DNA from: Candidatus Stackebrandtia faecavium
GTDB lineage: Bacteria; Actinomycetota; Actinomycetes; Mycobacteriales; Micromonosporaceae
DNA length: 43,584 nucleotides
NCBI GenBank assembly: GCA_019112895.1
Contig: DXIM01000085.1
Location: 1-43,584 of the forward strand
Reading direction: 5' to 3'
A model generated the notes under the pieces. It searched no databases. It worked only from the letters and a program-made list of their open reading frames with translations, and was not told the DNA's origin. Shown here in pieces: positions 16,693-26,089 of this stretch (position 1 is its first letter; each line of letters opens with the position of its first letter). Position numbers and translations under genes: made by a program.

Positions 16693-17046
16693 TTAGCCCC
16701 AACCCAGCTCGTGGAGGCGTTCGTCTTCGATACCGAAATGATGCGCGATCTCGTGGACGACCGTCACCGCCACTTCGTGAACCACGTCTTCTTCGGTTTC
16801 GCAGATCCGCAGGATCGGTTTACGAAAAATGCTGATCTTGTCCGGCAGAACACCGCCGTAGTTCCAGTCACGGTCGGTCAACGCAAAACCTTCGTACAGC
16901 CCAAGCAGGTTCATTTCACCGTCCGGCGGAACATCCTCGACCACGATCGCCACATTATCCAACATGGACATCAATTTACCTGGAACTTCGTCGAGCGCGT
17001 CCGCCACGAGCTCCTCGAAACGGTCACCGGACATCTCTACAGCCAT
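16693..17046 (-). CDS. Minimal zincin-type metallopeptidase family protein
   Basis: The 117-residue protein ends with the zinc-binding signature [19 protein letters not shown] (H98, E99, H102, then the GxxDE/H extension). It matches the small single-domain zincin family usually annotated as metallopeptidase family protein in actinobacteria. The N-terminal half carries the family stretch [19 protein letters not shown] and an IFRKPIL strand. The substrate and even the catalytic activity are unproven for this family. It lies between pheA (convergent, 12 bases) and serS (divergent), a neighbourhood I believe is conserved in related genera. TATTCT at 17053–17058 (read on the minus strand) stands six bases before the ATG, suggesting a leaderless message. 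Confidence 0.85.
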   Translation of the reverse strand: MAVEMSGDRFEELVADALDEVPGKLMSMLDNVAIVVEDVPPDGEMNLLGLYEGFALTDRDWNYGGVLPDKISIFRKPILRICETEEDVVHEVAVTVVHEIAHHFGIEDERLHELGWG

Positions 17047-17099
17047 CGCACGAGAATAGGCTTTGCAAGCCCGAATCGTCGACGAGTAACCTAATGCCC
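17047..17099. promoter_or_regulatory. Divergent metallopeptidase/serS promoter region
   Basis: For serS, TTGCAA (17063–17068), 18 bases, and TAACCT (17087–17092) place the transcription start near GTG 17100. For the opposite strand, TATTCT (17053–17058) places it at the metallopeptidase ATG 17046. Neither start has a Shine-Dalgarno sequence. Both would give leaderless transcripts from a region of about 50 bases. Confidence 0.45.
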
Positions 17100-18359
17100 G
17101 TGATTGACCTGCGAATACTGCGAGAAGACCCAGACCAGATCCGCCACAGCCAGGAGGTCCGCGGCGAATCTAGTGCTGTCGTTGACAACCTCGCTGCCGC
17201 CGACACCGCGCACCGCAACGCTTTGCAGCAATTCGAGGCGCTGCGGGCCGAACAAAAACAACTCGGCAAGCAGGTTTCACGCGCGTCCGGCGACGAGAAA
17301 CAGGAACTGTTGACGCGCACCAAGGCGTTGTCGAACGACGTCAAAGCAGCCGACGCCACAGCTAACGAAGCATCGGAAGCGCTCACCGCCGCGGCACAAA
17401 AAATCCCGAACATCGTCGACCCGGCCGTCAAACCGGGCGGCGAAGACGATTCCACTGTCCTGCGTCATGTGGGCGATCGCGTGTACCCGGAAAAATGCCG
17501 CGACCATCTCGAGCTCGGCGAAAAGCTCGGCATGATCGACATGGAACGCGGCGCTAAGACCTCGGGTTCGCGGTTCCATTTCCTCACCGGAGACGGCGCG
17601 CTACTGGAACTGGGCATGCTGCAACTGGCGATCCAACATGCCACCAAGAACGGCTTCACGCCGATGATCACGCCCGTTTTGGTTCGCCCCCAGTCGATGC
17701 AAGGCACCGGTTTCCTGGGCGAGCACGCCGACGAGGTCTACCACATCCCCAGCGACGACCTGTACCTTGTGGGCACTTCTGAGGTCCCGCTGGCGGCGTA
17801 CCACAGCGACGAGATCATCGATCTCACACAGCCGCGTCGCTACGCCGGCTGGTCGACATGTTTCCGCCGCGAAGCAGGCAGCTACGGCAAGGACACGCGC
17901 GGAATCATTCGAGTCCACCAGTTCGACAAGGTGGAAATGTTCTCGTACTGCCGTCCCGAAGACGCCGCGGACGAACACGAACGGTTGCTGGCGTTCGAAG
18001 AGGAAATGCTGGCGAAAATCGAGGTTCCGTACCGCGTCGTCGACATCGCCGGTGGCGACCTCGGCACCTCGGCCGCCCGCAAGTTCGACTGCGAAGGCTG
18101 GATCCCAAGCCAAGGCACATACCGGGAACTGACGTCCACATCGAACTGCACGACGTTCCAGGCCCGGCGTCTCGGCGTGCGGTACCGCGACGAGAACGGC
18201 AAAGCGCAGATCGCAGCCACGCTCAACGGCACCCTTGCAACGACACGATGGATCGTCGCGATCCTGGAAAACCACCAGCAGCCAGACGGCAGCGTGAAAG
18301 TTCCGGAGGCACTGCAGCCGTTCCTCGGGAAAGAACTGATCGAACCCGTCAAAGGCTAG
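17094..18359 (+). CDS. serS: Seryl-tRNA synthetase
   Basis: SerRS charges tRNA-Ser with serine. The N-terminal tRNA-binding coiled coil spans about residues 10–110 and is rich in Glu, Lys and Ala heptads. The class II catalytic core follows: motif 2 as [22 protein letters not shown], with [10 protein letters not shown] after it, then [19 protein letters not shown] and motif 3 around [19 protein letters not shown]. The length of 421 residues is normal. The frame begins at ATG 17094 ([11 protein letters not shown]). GTG 17100 would give the more usual family N-terminus and lies seven bases after a TAACCT -10 box, so the true start may be two codons later. A hairpin terminator follows. Confidence 0.96.
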   Translation: MPVIDLRILREDPDQIRHSQEVRGESSAVVDNLAAADTAHRNALQQFEALRAEQKQLGKQVSRASGDEKQELLTRTKALSNDVKAADATANEASEALTAAAQKIPNIVDPAVKPGGEDDSTVLRHVGDRVYPEKCRDHLELGEKLGMIDMERGAKTSGSRFHFLTGDGALLELGMLQLAIQHATKNGFTPMITPVLVRPQSMQGTGFLGEHADEVYHIPSDDLYLVGTSEVPLAAYHSDEIIDLTQPRRYAGWSTCFRREAGSYGKDTRGIIRVHQFDKVEMFSYCRPEDAADEHERLLAFEEEMLAKIEVPYRVVDIAGGDLGTSAARKFDCEGWIPSQGTYRELTSTSNCTTFQARRLGVRYRDENGKAQIAATLNGTLATTRWIVAILENHQQPDGSVKVPEALQPFLGKELIEPVKG

Positions 18360-18378
18360 GCACGACCATTCGTTCGCT

Positions 18379-18407
18379 ACCAGCGCAAACGTAGTTTTTG
18401 CGCTGGT
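18379..18407 (+). terminator. Hairpin terminator after serS
   Basis: ACCAGCGCAAA (18379–18389) pairs with TTTGCGCTGGT (18397–18407) over a seven-base loop, 20 bases after the serS stop. The T-run lies inside the loop and 3' arm rather than after the stem. Confidence 0.65.
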
Positions 18408-18501
18408 GGTGCGTTTGATAGCCGTGATTTTTGGTTCGTGATCCCGTGAATTCGACCACGGGTTCATCTGCTGTTAACCAAACCGCACGTACGGTTGATA
18501 G

Positions 18502-19320
18502 ATGAAATGCCCAAAACTAGTTGTCGTTGACCTCGACGGCACCGTGGTTAAGCACAGCAGCGAGCGGCAAGAGCCGTCGGAGCCAGTCATCAAAGCTCTG
18601 GCGGCCACGCTCGCCGCGGGCGTGCCCGTCGCCGTCGCCACCGGCCGCCCCATCTGGGGTGCGCTGGCGACCGCACGCGCCCTCGGGCTCAGCGAAGGCT
18701 TCGTGTCGGCGTCTCACGGCGCAGTCCATTACGACTTGGCCAGCGACGCGATCCTCGATGCCAAAAAAATCGCCCCCGCGGACGCTATCCGGCGTCTATC
18801 CGCTGTAGATGGAAGCCTGGCGTTCGCCGCGGAACACGGCTATGTCGGTTGGCGAACCACACCCAACTTCGAACGCAACTTCGAATCGAGTTGGTCGGAT
18901 GTCGTCGACGTCGACACGCTCGCGTCTAACGACACGACACGGCTCGCGGTTCGCTTGACCACTCCCGGAGTTTTCGATCCCGGTGTCCGCTGTCCCCGCG
19001 CCGCCGAGTTGGCAATGGCGGCCGGCCTGGACGAGTCGGTTTACTGTCAAGAAGTGGGATTCAACGGTTGGATAGATGTCGGACCGCCGGGCGTGACGAA
19101 AGCGACCGGCGTCGCGGCGATCGCGGACCATTATGGCGTGTCCGCGGCGGAGACGGTCGTGTTCGGTGACGGAGGCAACGACCTGCCAATGTTCGAATGG
19201 GCCGGCCACGCCATCGCCATGGGGCAAGCCGGCGAAGAAGTCAAAACCGCCGCAGACGAAGTCGCCCCAGGGGTCGACGAGGACGGTGTAGCAGTCATGC
19301 TGGGCCGGTGGTTCTCATGA
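18502..19320 (+). CDS. HAD superfamily hydrolase, Cof type
   Basis: This 272-residue phosphatase has HAD motif I as VVVDLDGTVV (D10 nucleophile, D12), motif II in AVATGRP, and motifs III/IV in KATGVAAIADHYG and VFGDGGNDLPMFEWAGHAIAMGQA. The large C2-type cap between about residues 85 and 190 and the final GDGGND pattern mark the Cof family, whose members dephosphorylate sugar phosphates and other small phosphomonoesters. The substrate is unknown. TACGGT (18490–18495) lies six bases before the ATG with no Shine-Dalgarno, suggesting a leaderless transcript. The stop overlaps the start of a second HAD gene, so the pair is an operon downstream of serS. Confidence 0.9.
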   Translation: MKCPKLVVVDLDGTVVKHSSERQEPSEPVIKALAATLAAGVPVAVATGRPIWGALATARALGLSEGFVSASHGAVHYDLASDAILDAKKIAPADAIRRLSAVDGSLAFAAEHGYVGWRTTPNFERNFESSWSDVVDVDTLASNDTTRLAVRLTTPGVFDPGVRCPRAAELAMAAGLDESVYCQEVGFNGWIDVGPPGVTKATGVAAIADHYGVSAAETVVFGDGGNDLPMFEWAGHAIAMGQAGEEVKTAADEVAPGVDEDGVAVMLGRWFS

Positions 19321-20126
19321 CGGCACTGCCTAAGCTCGTCGCCACTGACCTCGACGGAACGCTGGTGCGCACCGACAACACTGTTTCGATGCGTTCGAGC
19401 GATGTCCTGAAACGTTTGGCCGCAAAAGGTGTCCACATCGTCGGAATCACGGGGCGCGGACCACGCCTGTTGCAGCTGTGCCGCACCGACGTTCCCAGCG
19501 CCGACCACCTCGTGATGGCTCAAGGAAGCTACATCTTCGACACGGCTCACGACAGCCCGAAAATGCTGCGCTCCCTCGCGTTTCCCGGCGAACAGGCTTT
19601 GTCAATCGTGGAAACTATCGAGGCCGTGGCGGGACCGTTGACGGTCCTGGTCGAAAGCGGTTCCGCCCACGGCGCTCCGCTCCTCGGCGATGAGGTCAAA
19701 AATTGGCCGTTTGCCGTTCCGATCCACACGACGGATCGCGAGAGCGCGCATACCGGCAATATCGTCAAATCGTTCCTGCTCAGCGAGTCCAAAACCTCGA
19801 TGGAACTATTGGCGTTGGCCAACGAGTTGATCGGCCCGGAACGGGCCGAGTTCACCGAATCCGGTTTGGGGTTTGTGGAGGTGTGTCCTCCGGGCGCCAC
19901 CAAGGCCGCGGGCTTGATGTACGTGTGTGACCGTTTGGACGTGTCCGTGGACGACGTCTTGGCTTTCGGTGACGCCACGAACGACCTATCAATGTTGTCG
20001 CTTGTGGGGCACAGCGTCGCGATGGGCAACGCTCACCCCCGGATCAAATCGGTGGCGACCGACACGACAGCAACGAACGACGATGACGGGGTCGTGTCCT
20101 ACCTGGAACGTGTTTTCGGTATCTAG
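19317..20126 (+). CDS. HAD superfamily hydrolase, Cof type (tandem paralog)
   Basis: The second Cof-type HAD protein is 269 residues from ATG 19317, which overlaps the upstream stop in ATGA. Motif I is LVATDLDGTLV (D11, D13), motif II is GITGRG, and motifs III/IV are TKAAGLMYVCDRLDVSVDDVLAFGDATNDLSMLSLVGHSVAMGNA. The longer frame starting at 19197 only reads through the first HAD gene in another frame. The two paralogs differ clearly in the cap domain, so they probably act on different phosphate esters. It ends at a CTAG that also provides the stop codon of the convergent gene. Confidence 0.9.
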   Translation: MTALPKLVATDLDGTLVRTDNTVSMRSSDVLKRLAAKGVHIVGITGRGPRLLQLCRTDVPSADHLVMAQGSYIFDTAHDSPKMLRSLAFPGEQALSIVETIEAVAGPLTVLVESGSAHGAPLLGDEVKNWPFAVPIHTTDRESAHTGNIVKSFLLSESKTSMELLALANELIGPERAEFTESGLGFVEVCPPGATKAAGLMYVCDRLDVSVDDVLAFGDATNDLSMLSLVGHSVAMGNAHPRIKSVATDTTATNDDDGVVSYLERVFGI

Positions 20127-20512
20127 TTTTCGTCGTAGCGCGGGTATCCGCCGCCGTAGTCGGATGCCCGTTCGGCGGCGAGCTCGTACCGGTTGTATGG
20201 AAGCCTCTTCAGCCACACATCGACAACGTGCATCGCCAGATACATGGGCCCGAACGCCAGCCCGTATCGGCGCCATTGCGCATCGCGGTGGTGGCGTTCG
20301 TGCTGTACAAGGCCATCAGATGGGGTCGTGGCGTTCGCGTCGGTCACGAATACGTCGCCGAGTTGGGTACCGTTTTTGGCGTATAGCTTGAGCTTTCCGC
20401 AGCGACACATGCGCAAACCCGACACGGTCTCGCATCGGCCCTTGGTACCGGTGATGATTCGTTCCACAACCGAACCGAGGAAACGGGACTGGGCTCGGGC
20501 AAGTTTCGTCAT
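20123..20512 (-). CDS. Small HExxH-like protein of unknown function
   Basis: The 129-residue product starts at ATG 20512, just downstream of AAAGGGG on the minus strand; upstream codons in the frame lack support. The protein has a Cys pair (MCRCGKL) and then VQHERHHRDAQWRRYGLAF, an HExxH pattern followed by an aromatic-rich hydrophobic helix GPMYLAMHVVDVWL. A downstream ELAAERASDYGGGYPRYDEN could give a third acidic ligand. The arrangement resembles bacterial membrane-associated proteins with H-E-x-x-H-x-x-Q-W-x-R-Y-G, which look like minimal zincins of unproven activity. It is divergent from an NrtR-like regulator and shares its stop CTAG with the HAD gene. Confidence 0.65.
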   Translation of the reverse strand: MTKLARAQSRFLGSVVERIITGTKGRCETVSGLRMCRCGKLKLYAKNGTQLGDVFVTDANATTPSDGLVQHERHHRDAQWRRYGLAFGPMYLAMHVVDVWLKRLPYNRYELAAERASDYGGGYPRYDEN

Positions 20513-20663
20513 TGCCGCCCCTTTCTCATGCTGTGGTGCGCGGTCGGTGTATCCATCGTGACGCATGAGACAGGAAATCAGGTCCCTCGATCTCATTAAT
20601 TTGCATGCACCGCAAAGGTTCGGGCTCCCGCCGACGCACAGGGCCCATTGCCATAATGAGTTC

Positions 20664-21353
20664 ATGCGCCCCCTACACACCGGATTCGCCGTCAGCGTCG
20701 ATCTCGTGGTGTTGACGGTCGTCAAGGGCACCCTCTGCGCCTTGCTGTTCACGCGCGATTCGCAGCCGTATCAGGGGCGGCCGGCTCTGCCGGGAAACTT
20801 CGTGGCACATGACGAGGACCTCGCGTCGGCCGCGTGGCGACGACTCAACGCCGAGACCGGCCTGTCCTCCACGCAGGTACATCTCGAACAGCTGGCCAGC
20901 TACGGAAGCATTGACCGGGACCCCCGCGGGCGTGTCGTGACGATCGGATACCTCGCGCTCCTGCCATCGGCGTCGATCCCGCGGCAGAAACCCTCCGGGG
21001 CGGTTGCGCGGTGGAACCCCGTCGAGCCCCTACTCGAGGAGGCGACGGCGCTGGCATTCGACCATCACAAGATCTTGACCGACGGTGTCGAGCGTGCGCG
21101 GGCCAAACTCGAATACTCCTCGCTGGCGGCCGAATTCTGTCCGCCCCAGTTCACGATCGCGACCCTCCGCCGCGTGTACGAAGCGGTGTGGGGGACCAAA
21201 GTCGATCCGCGCAATTTTCACCGGAAAGTCACCGGAACCCCGGGCTTCGTTACTCCGACGAGCCGCTCCACGGGTGGCGAACGCGGTCGCCCCGCGCGTC
21301 TGTACACGAAAGGCCCGGCGACCAGCCTCCATCCGCCGCTGCTGCGCCGCTAA
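20664..21353 (+). CDS. Nudix-domain transcriptional regulator, NrtR type
   Basis: The product is 229 residues from ATG 20664. The N-terminal Nudix domain (about 8–140) has a degenerate Nudix box: GNFVAHDEDLASAAWRRLNAETGL replaces the catalytic REUXEEXGU core by RRLNAETG, so hydrolysis is doubtful and ligand sensing is more likely. The C-terminal winged helix (about 160–225) has FTIATLRRVYEAVWG and RNFHRKVTGTPGFV followed by GRPARLYTK, the layout of NrtR regulators of NAD metabolism that respond to ADP-ribose. The target is unknown; no NAD genes are in the window. CATAAT at 20652–20657 stands six bases before the ATG, again suggesting leaderless transcription. The start at 20565 in the same frame has no support. 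Confidence 0.82.
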   Translation: MRPLHTGFAVSVDLVVLTVVKGTLCALLFTRDSQPYQGRPALPGNFVAHDEDLASAAWRRLNAETGLSSTQVHLEQLASYGSIDRDPRGRVVTIGYLALLPSASIPRQKPSGAVARWNPVEPLLEEATALAFDHHKILTDGVERARAKLEYSSLAAEFCPPQFTIATLRRVYEAVWGTKVDPRNFHRKVTGTPGFVTPTSRSTGGERGRPARLYTKGPATSLHPPLLRR

Positions 21354-21356
21354 AAA

Positions 21357-21372
21357 TGTTTCACGTGGAACA
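21357..21372. other. parS-like centromere site (one mismatch)
   Basis: TGTTTCACGTGGAACA differs from the ParB target TGTTTCACGTGAAACA by one base. It fills the 19-base gap between the convergent stops of the Nudix regulator and dgt. It is the only parS-like site left of oriC in the window, about 11 kb away. Confidence 0.8.
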
Positions 21373-22680
21373 TCAGACCCAGACGTTATCGCTGACCGAC
21401 CCCAGCGCAACGCCGGACAGGCGACGGTGCAGCGCGATCGCCTGCCCCTCGGTCAAAGACGCAACATAGTCGGCAGCCGCGCGCAGCACATCGCCGTGTT
21501 CGCGCAGTTCCTCGTCCTGATCGGGAGGAAGCAACTGTGGCGAATCGACAATCCACCGTAGAAGTTGAGCGACGATCCGTTCCTTACCGTGTCGCTGGCT
21601 GGCCATTGCGGGACGGTCAACGACATAGCACCACAGCAGTTCCTTCAACAGGCTGCACACGACACGGTGTTCTGCAGGCACGACCAGGCGCGCCCCGTAC
21701 CGAACCGGGACCGTGTCGACCTCCAGCGACAAGCCCGACGTTAGGTAGGTGATGAGCTGGGCGGTTCTGGCATTTACCCGCACCGCATCTGCATGTTTGC
21801 CTGCATAAGACTGAGGCACCGCCACCGAACGGCTCAGGGATTCCAAGATCGCCAGCGCCTCGGCCCGGTCGAAAGCTTCGCCTTCCGTTGCGCGTTTCTC
21901 GGCCACATAGTCGATGAAACGCGCCCGTTCACGCTCGGTCTCACTGCCTTCCATACCTTGCGGTGGGAAGAGCGCTGCCAGCGGAATCAATCCGGTTCGG
22001 TAGAAATCCTCGACATCGTGACACACGTACGTCACGTCGTCGGCCCAGTCCATTACCTGCCCCTCAACCGGGACCGAGGTGTCGGTGCGGCCATCACGGA
22101 TCCACTCGAAAGCCTCACGGTCAGCCTCATAGACGCCCCATTTGAGCCGCGTGAACCCGTCCCTGCCGCGCTGCCACGGGTACTTCATCGCCGCATCCAG
22201 ACATGCCCGGGTCAAATGCAGACCACGCAGCTGCGGATATTTATGGGCAGCCAAATAGGTCAACACGCGCAAGTTTTGGGCATTACCTTCGAACGAATCA
22301 GGAACCGGCCCACCACGCAACTTATCCATTGTCGCCTGCAATGCGCGCTCACCGGCGTGCCCGAACGGGGGATGCCCGATGTCGTGAGCCATACAGGCCG
22401 CTTCGACCAGGGTTGGATCCGGGCCACCGTATTGACGCTGCAGACGTTGCGCGATACGGCGCCCCAGCTGCGCCACTTTCATCGAATGCGTCAACCGGGT
22501 GTGGTAAACACCGAGTTCGCCCGAGGCCACGACTTGACTCTTCCCCGACAAACTGCGCCACTGTGTCGAATACAGGATCCTGTCGCAGTCATGTTCGAAA
22601 TCGGAACGTTCATCTTCGACCGGACGCACCCCACGCCGATGCTGTTGCCGATCTGCGTCGCTGTACTTGGTCCAGCTCAT
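21373..22680 (-). CDS. dgt: Deoxyguanosinetriphosphate triphosphohydrolase-like protein
   Basis: The 435-residue HD-domain dNTPase would cleave dNTPs to nucleosides and triphosphate. Metal-binding HD motifs are visible: TRLTHSMKVAQLGRRIAQR (first His) and AACMAHDIGHPPFGHAGERAL (the HD pair plus a downstream His), then WADDVTYVCHDVED (the final Asp). The N-terminal RSDFEHDCDRILYSTQWRSLSGKSQV is typical of the family, and the length fits bacterial dGTPase-like proteins. On the minus strand TAATAT (22687–22692) stands six bases before the ATG, pointing to a leaderless transcript. It follows the tRNA-Ile gene and its terminator. Confidence 0.92.
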   Translation of the reverse strand: MSWTKYSDADRQQHRRGVRPVEDERSDFEHDCDRILYSTQWRSLSGKSQVVASGELGVYHTRLTHSMKVAQLGRRIAQRLQRQYGGPDPTLVEAACMAHDIGHPPFGHAGERALQATMDKLRGGPVPDSFEGNAQNLRVLTYLAAHKYPQLRGLHLTRACLDAAMKYPWQRGRDGFTRLKWGVYEADREAFEWIRDGRTDTSVPVEGQVMDWADDVTYVCHDVEDFYRTGLIPLAALFPPQGMEGSETERERARFIDYVAEKRATEGEAFDRAEALAILESLSRSVAVPQSYAGKHADAVRVNARTAQLITYLTSGLSLEVDTVPVRYGARLVVPAEHRVVCSLLKELLWCYVVDRPAMASQRHGKERIVAQLLRWIVDSPQLLPPDQDEELREHGDVLRAAADYVASLTEGQAIALHRRLSGVALGSVSDNVWV

Positions 22681-22752
22681 TCACCGATATTAACGAGCAG
22701 CCAGCATCCACATGAGTTCCCGCGGGCGAGCGGCGCTGCCTATGCTGCGCAA

Positions 22753-22783
22753 AAAGCCCCGGCCTGTAGCAGGCCGGGGCTTT
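22753..22783 (-). terminator. Rho-independent terminator after tRNA-Ile
   Basis: On the minus strand AAAGCCCCGGCCTG and its exact complement form a 14-bp stem (22770–22783 with 22753–22766) around a three-base loop. The stem is followed by a run of T (TTTTT before GCGC). This is a canonical intrinsic terminator ending the gyrA–tRNA transcription unit before dgt. Confidence 0.88.
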
Positions 22784-22787
22784 CGAC

Positions 22788-22864
22788 TGGTGCGGCTACC
22801 TGGAATCGAACCAGGGACCTCAGAGTTATCAGCTCTGCGCTCTAACCGACTGAGCTATAGCCGC
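22788..22864 (-). tRNA. tRNA-Ile (anticodon GAT)
   Basis: On the minus strand the acceptor GCGGCTA pairs with TAGCCGC. The anticodon arm CAGAG-CTGATAA-CTCTG gives anticodon GAT, and the T-arm is CCTGG-TTCGATT-CCAGG. The discriminator A is followed by an encoded CCA (22788–22790), giving 77 bases. It reads AUC/AUU codons. Its place after gyrA and DUF3566 is typical of actinobacteria, but the tRNA-Ala often found next to it is absent here. Confidence 0.96.
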
Positions 22865-22950
22865 TGGAAACCATTGCTGCGCTGCAACGCGCAACGCTTG
22901 GCAAGGTTACCCGACCCGGTTCACGCCGCGATCCCCGGGTCCACGCTCAA

Positions 22951-23550
22951 CTATTCCTTCTCCGCCAACGTCACTTCGATGCCGCCCACCAGGTCGGCGC
23001 ACACGTTGTAGATGAACGACGCCAACGTAGACAGGGCAGTGAAGAGCACCATGTTCACAAGGCCCAGCAGTGCCGAAACCAGGATCACGCCTTTAGCGGT
23101 GAACTGGAACGAAACACTGTTCTCCTGGCCAGGACCTCCGCCGATCAGCGAGGACAACAGCTCGTTGACGCTCGTGAACACGCCCATGGCGTCCAACGCG
23201 ATGTACAGCACAGTCGTCGCCACGATCATCACGATGAAAAGCACAACTGACACTGCAAAAGCGAACTTCATGACCGACCAGGGGTCGATCCGCTTCAAGT
23301 GCAGCCGCGCCCGGCGTGGGCCGCGCCCGGCCGCAGCCGACACGGCCGCACGGGCAGCTTTCACTGCGTCTGCGACCCGTGCCGGCCCGTCTCCGGATGT
23401 TGTTGATCCAGCCGCTTGCGGCGAGGTCGGCGGCGCAGTCATGCCTGGCGGGCGCGTGTATGTCGCACCGCTGGTAACGCTTTCCTGCTCCCGTTCTCCC
23501 GCGACAGTTTGTCCCTGAGCGGAAGCCTCACCGGTCTGCGGATCGGTCAT
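22951..23550 (-). CDS. DUF3566 membrane protein downstream of gyrA
   Basis: The 199-residue protein begins with about 65 disordered residues rich in Gly, Thr and Pro, then an Ala-rich and basic stretch ending [17 protein letters not shown], a family hallmark. Two membrane segments follow: [24 protein letters not shown] (about 98–121) and [29 protein letters not shown] (about 152–180). It ends [18 protein letters not shown]3566 proteins sit directly after gyrA in many actinobacteria; their function is not established. The ATG overlaps the gyrA 3' end by 23 bases, so it is probably co-translated with gyrase. Confidence 0.9.
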   Translation of the reverse strand: MTDPQTGEASAQGQTVAGEREQESVTSGATYTRPPGMTAPPTSPQAAGSTTSGDGPARVADAVKAARAAVSAAAGRGPRRARLHLKRIDPWSVMKFAFAVSVVLFIVMIVATTVLYIALDAMGVFTSVNELLSSLIGGGPGQENSVSFQFTAKGVILVSALLGLVNMVLFTALSTLASFIYNVCADLVGGIEVTLAEKE

Positions 23551-26050
23551 AATTTAAGTCCTGTTCGTCTGGTTCGTCGGCGCTTCGTGCCACCGCGATC
23601 AGCGACACACCTTCTGGCAGATTAATCAGCTTGACGCCCATTGTGTTGCGATCTGCTGTACGACGCACCGGTTCGACCGGGGTTCGTATCACTCCGCCTT
23701 CCGAAGTGATCGCGAACAGCTCGTCGTCAACCTCGACCGACAGTGCCCCAATGAGGTCGCCACGCTTCTGCGTAATCTTAGCGGTGAGTACACCCCTTCC
23801 GCCGCGTCCTTGGCGGGGATATTCCTCAATAGGCGTGCGCTTGGCATATCCGCCGCTGGTGGCGACGAGAATGTCCATGTCGTCGCGCACGACCTCCATG
23901 GTCAAAAGCTCGTCGGTTTCGGCGAACCGCATGCCGATGACGCCGGAAGTGGCGCGCCCCATCGGCCGCAGCGATTCGTCGGTCGCGGTGAAACGGATCG
24001 CTTGTGCCCGCTTCGACACCAACAAAAGGTCATCGGACTCGTTGATGAGTGCCGCGCCCACGAGTTCATCCCCGTCGCGCAGGTTAATACCGATGACACC
24101 ACCGGTGCGCGGGGAATCGAAATCTTCGAGGCGGGTCTTCTTGACCAGGCCACCGCGCGTCGCCAACACGAGGTACGGCGCCACATCGTAGCCGCTAATC
24201 TGCATGACTTGCGCGATCTGTTCGCCCGGCTGGAACGCCATCAAGTTCGCCACATGCTGACCGCGGGCCGTGCGGCTGGCTTCCGGCAGTTCGTATGCCT
24301 TCGTGCGGTAGACGCGGCCCTTATTCGTGAAGAACAAGATCCAGTCGTGCGTCGAACAGACGAAGAAGTGAGACACGAGGTCGTCCTGCCGCAGCGTGGC
24401 CCCGGCGACGCCCTTGCCGCCGCGCCGCTGCGACCGGTACGAGTCGATCTTCGTCCGTTTCGCGTAGCCGCCGCGGGTGATCGTGACGACGATGTCTTCG
24501 CGCGCGATGAGATCTTCCATCGCGACTTCGCCTTCGAACGGGACGATCTTGGTGCGGCGCTCGTCGCCCCATTTCGCCACGATCGCGGCCAGCTCATCTT
24601 TGATGATCTGGCGTTGACGCTGCGGTTTTTCGAGGATGTCTTTCAGGTCGGCGATGCGCGCCTCGATGTCGGCGAGCTCGTCGAGGATCCGTTGACGTTC
24701 CAACGCGGCGAGCCGACGCAGCTGCATGTCGAGGATCGCGGTCGCCTGGACCTCATCGACCTGGAGCAACTCCATCAGTCCGGATTTCGACTCCTCCGCG
24801 GACGGGGAGCGCCGGATCAGGGCGATCACCTCGTCGAGGTGATCAAGCGCCTTAGACAGGCCGCGCAAAATGTGGGCGCGTTCCTCGGCTTTGCGCAGGC
24901 GGTATTTGGTCCGACGGACGATGACCTCGATCTGGTGCGCGACATAGTGACGCACGAACTGGGCGAGGTTCAGGGTCCGGGGCACGCCGTCGACCAGCGC
25001 AAGCATGTTCGCGCCGAACGTGTCCTGCAGTTGCGTGTGCTTATAAAGGTTGTTGAGCACGACCTTCGGTACCGCGTCACGCTTCAGGATCAACAGCAGA
25101 CGCATGCCGGTGCGACCCGACGATTCGTCCCGGATGTCGGCGATGCCGTTGATCTTGCCTTCCTTGACAAGTTCGGCGATCCGTTCAGCCAAGTTGTCGG
25201 GGTTGACCTGGTACGGCAGTTCCGAGACGACGAGGCATGCCCGGCCTTTATTGTCTTCTTCGACTTCGACGACCGCGCGCATGCGGATGGCGCCGCGACC
25301 CGTGCGGTAAGCGTCCTCGATCGCGGATCGTCCCACGATCAACGCGCCGGTAGGGAAGTCCGGTCCCTTGACGATCTTGATGAGCTCTTCGAGAGTCTCC
25401 GCTTCCGGGGTTTCGGGGTGGTCGAGGCACCAGTTGACTGCCTCGGCGACCTCGCGCAGGTTGTGCGGCGGGATCTTGGTCGCCATACCGACCGCGATGC
25501 CTTCGGAACCGTTGATGAGCAGCTGCGGCACGCGCGCCGGCAGCACCTCCGGTTCCGTGGTTTTGCCGTCGTAGTTCGGCCCGAAATCGACGGAGTCTTC
25601 GTCGATGTCGCGCAGCATCTCCATTGCGAGCGGGTCGAGGCGTGCCTCGGTGTACCGCATGGCAGCGGCCGGGTCGTTACCTGGCGAGCCGAAGTTTCCT
25701 TGGCCGTCGATGAGGGGGTACCGCAGCGACCACGGCTGCGCCATGCGCACCAAGGTGTCGTAGATCGCCGAGTCGCCGTGTGGGTGGTATTGCCCCATGA
25801 CGTCGCCGACGACCCGGGAACATTTCACGTATCCGCGGTCGGGCCGGTACCCGCCGTCGTACATGCCGTAGAGGATCTTGCGGTGCACCGGTTTGAGCCC
25901 GTCTCGCACATCCGGTAGGGCACGCCCGACGATAACGCTCATCGCATAGTCCAGATACGACCGTTGCATCTGGACTTCTACGCCGACTGGCTCGATACTC
26001 CCGGCGCCGACTTCCGGTATTTCTAGATCCGGCTGATTTGGGTCAGTCAC
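23528..26050 (-). CDS. gyrA: DNA gyrase subunit A
   Basis: GyrA cuts and rejoins DNA in the A2B2 gyrase that introduces negative supercoils. The GTG start at 26050 ([14 protein letters not shown]) has AGAGG upstream and gives 840 residues, a normal length. The winged-helix DNA-binding region has [20 protein letters not shown] and the quinolone region [22 protein letters not shown]. There, the Ser and Asp at the two main resistance positions are the usual sensitive-type residues. The active-site Tyr is in [10 protein letters not shown]. The GyrA-box, [11 protein letters not shown], lies near residue 525 and begins the beta-pinwheel C-terminal domain that wraps DNA. It lies 39 bases after gyrB, in one operon. 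Confidence 0.97.
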   Translation of the reverse strand: MTDPNQPDLEIPEVGAGSIEPVGVEVQMQRSYLDYAMSVIVGRALPDVRDGLKPVHRKILYGMYDGGYRPDRGYVKCSRVVGDVMGQYHPHGDSAIYDTLVRMAQPWSLRYPLIDGQGNFGSPGNDPAAAMRYTEARLDPLAMEMLRDIDEDSVDFGPNYDGKTTEPEVLPARVPQLLINGSEGIAVGMATKIPPHNLREVAEAVNWCLDHPETPEAETLEELIKIVKGPDFPTGALIVGRSAIEDAYRTGRGAIRMRAVVEVEEDNKGRACLVVSELPYQVNPDNLAERIAELVKEGKINGIADIRDESSGRTGMRLLLILKRDAVPKVVLNNLYKHTQLQDTFGANMLALVDGVPRTLNLAQFVRHYVAHQIEVIVRRTKYRLRKAEERAHILRGLSKALDHLDEVIALIRRSPSAEESKSGLMELLQVDEVQATAILDMQLRRLAALERQRILDELADIEARIADLKDILEKPQRQRQIIKDELAAIVAKWGDERRTKIVPFEGEVAMEDLIAREDIVVTITRGGYAKRTKIDSYRSQRRGGKGVAGATLRQDDLVSHFFVCSTHDWILFFTNKGRVYRTKAYELPEASRTARGQHVANLMAFQPGEQIAQVMQISGYDVAPYLVLATRGGLVKKTRLEDFDSPRTGGVIGINLRDGDELVGAALINESDDLLLVSKRAQAIRFTATDESLRPMGRATSGVIGMRFAETDELLTMEVVRDDMDILVATSGGYAKRTPIEEYPRQGRGGRGVLTAKITQKRGDLIGALSVEVDDELFAITSEGGVIRTPVEPVRRTADRNTMGVKLINLPEGVSLIAVARSADEPDEQDLNYDRSADR

Positions 26051-26089
26051 CCTATTACCTCTCCCCCGGATTCCGGGAACAACCTGCAA

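Noticed and set aside
22913..22941. GACCCGG/CCGGGTC hairpin after DUF3566 as a terminator
   Set aside because: The stem is only 7 bp with a 15-base loop and no T-run; the strong terminator after tRNA-Ile better ends the unit.
23810..25918. 702-codon open frame antisense to gyrA
   Set aside because: It is a shadow of gyrA caused by high GC at third positions; it has no ribosome-binding site and no recognisable domain.
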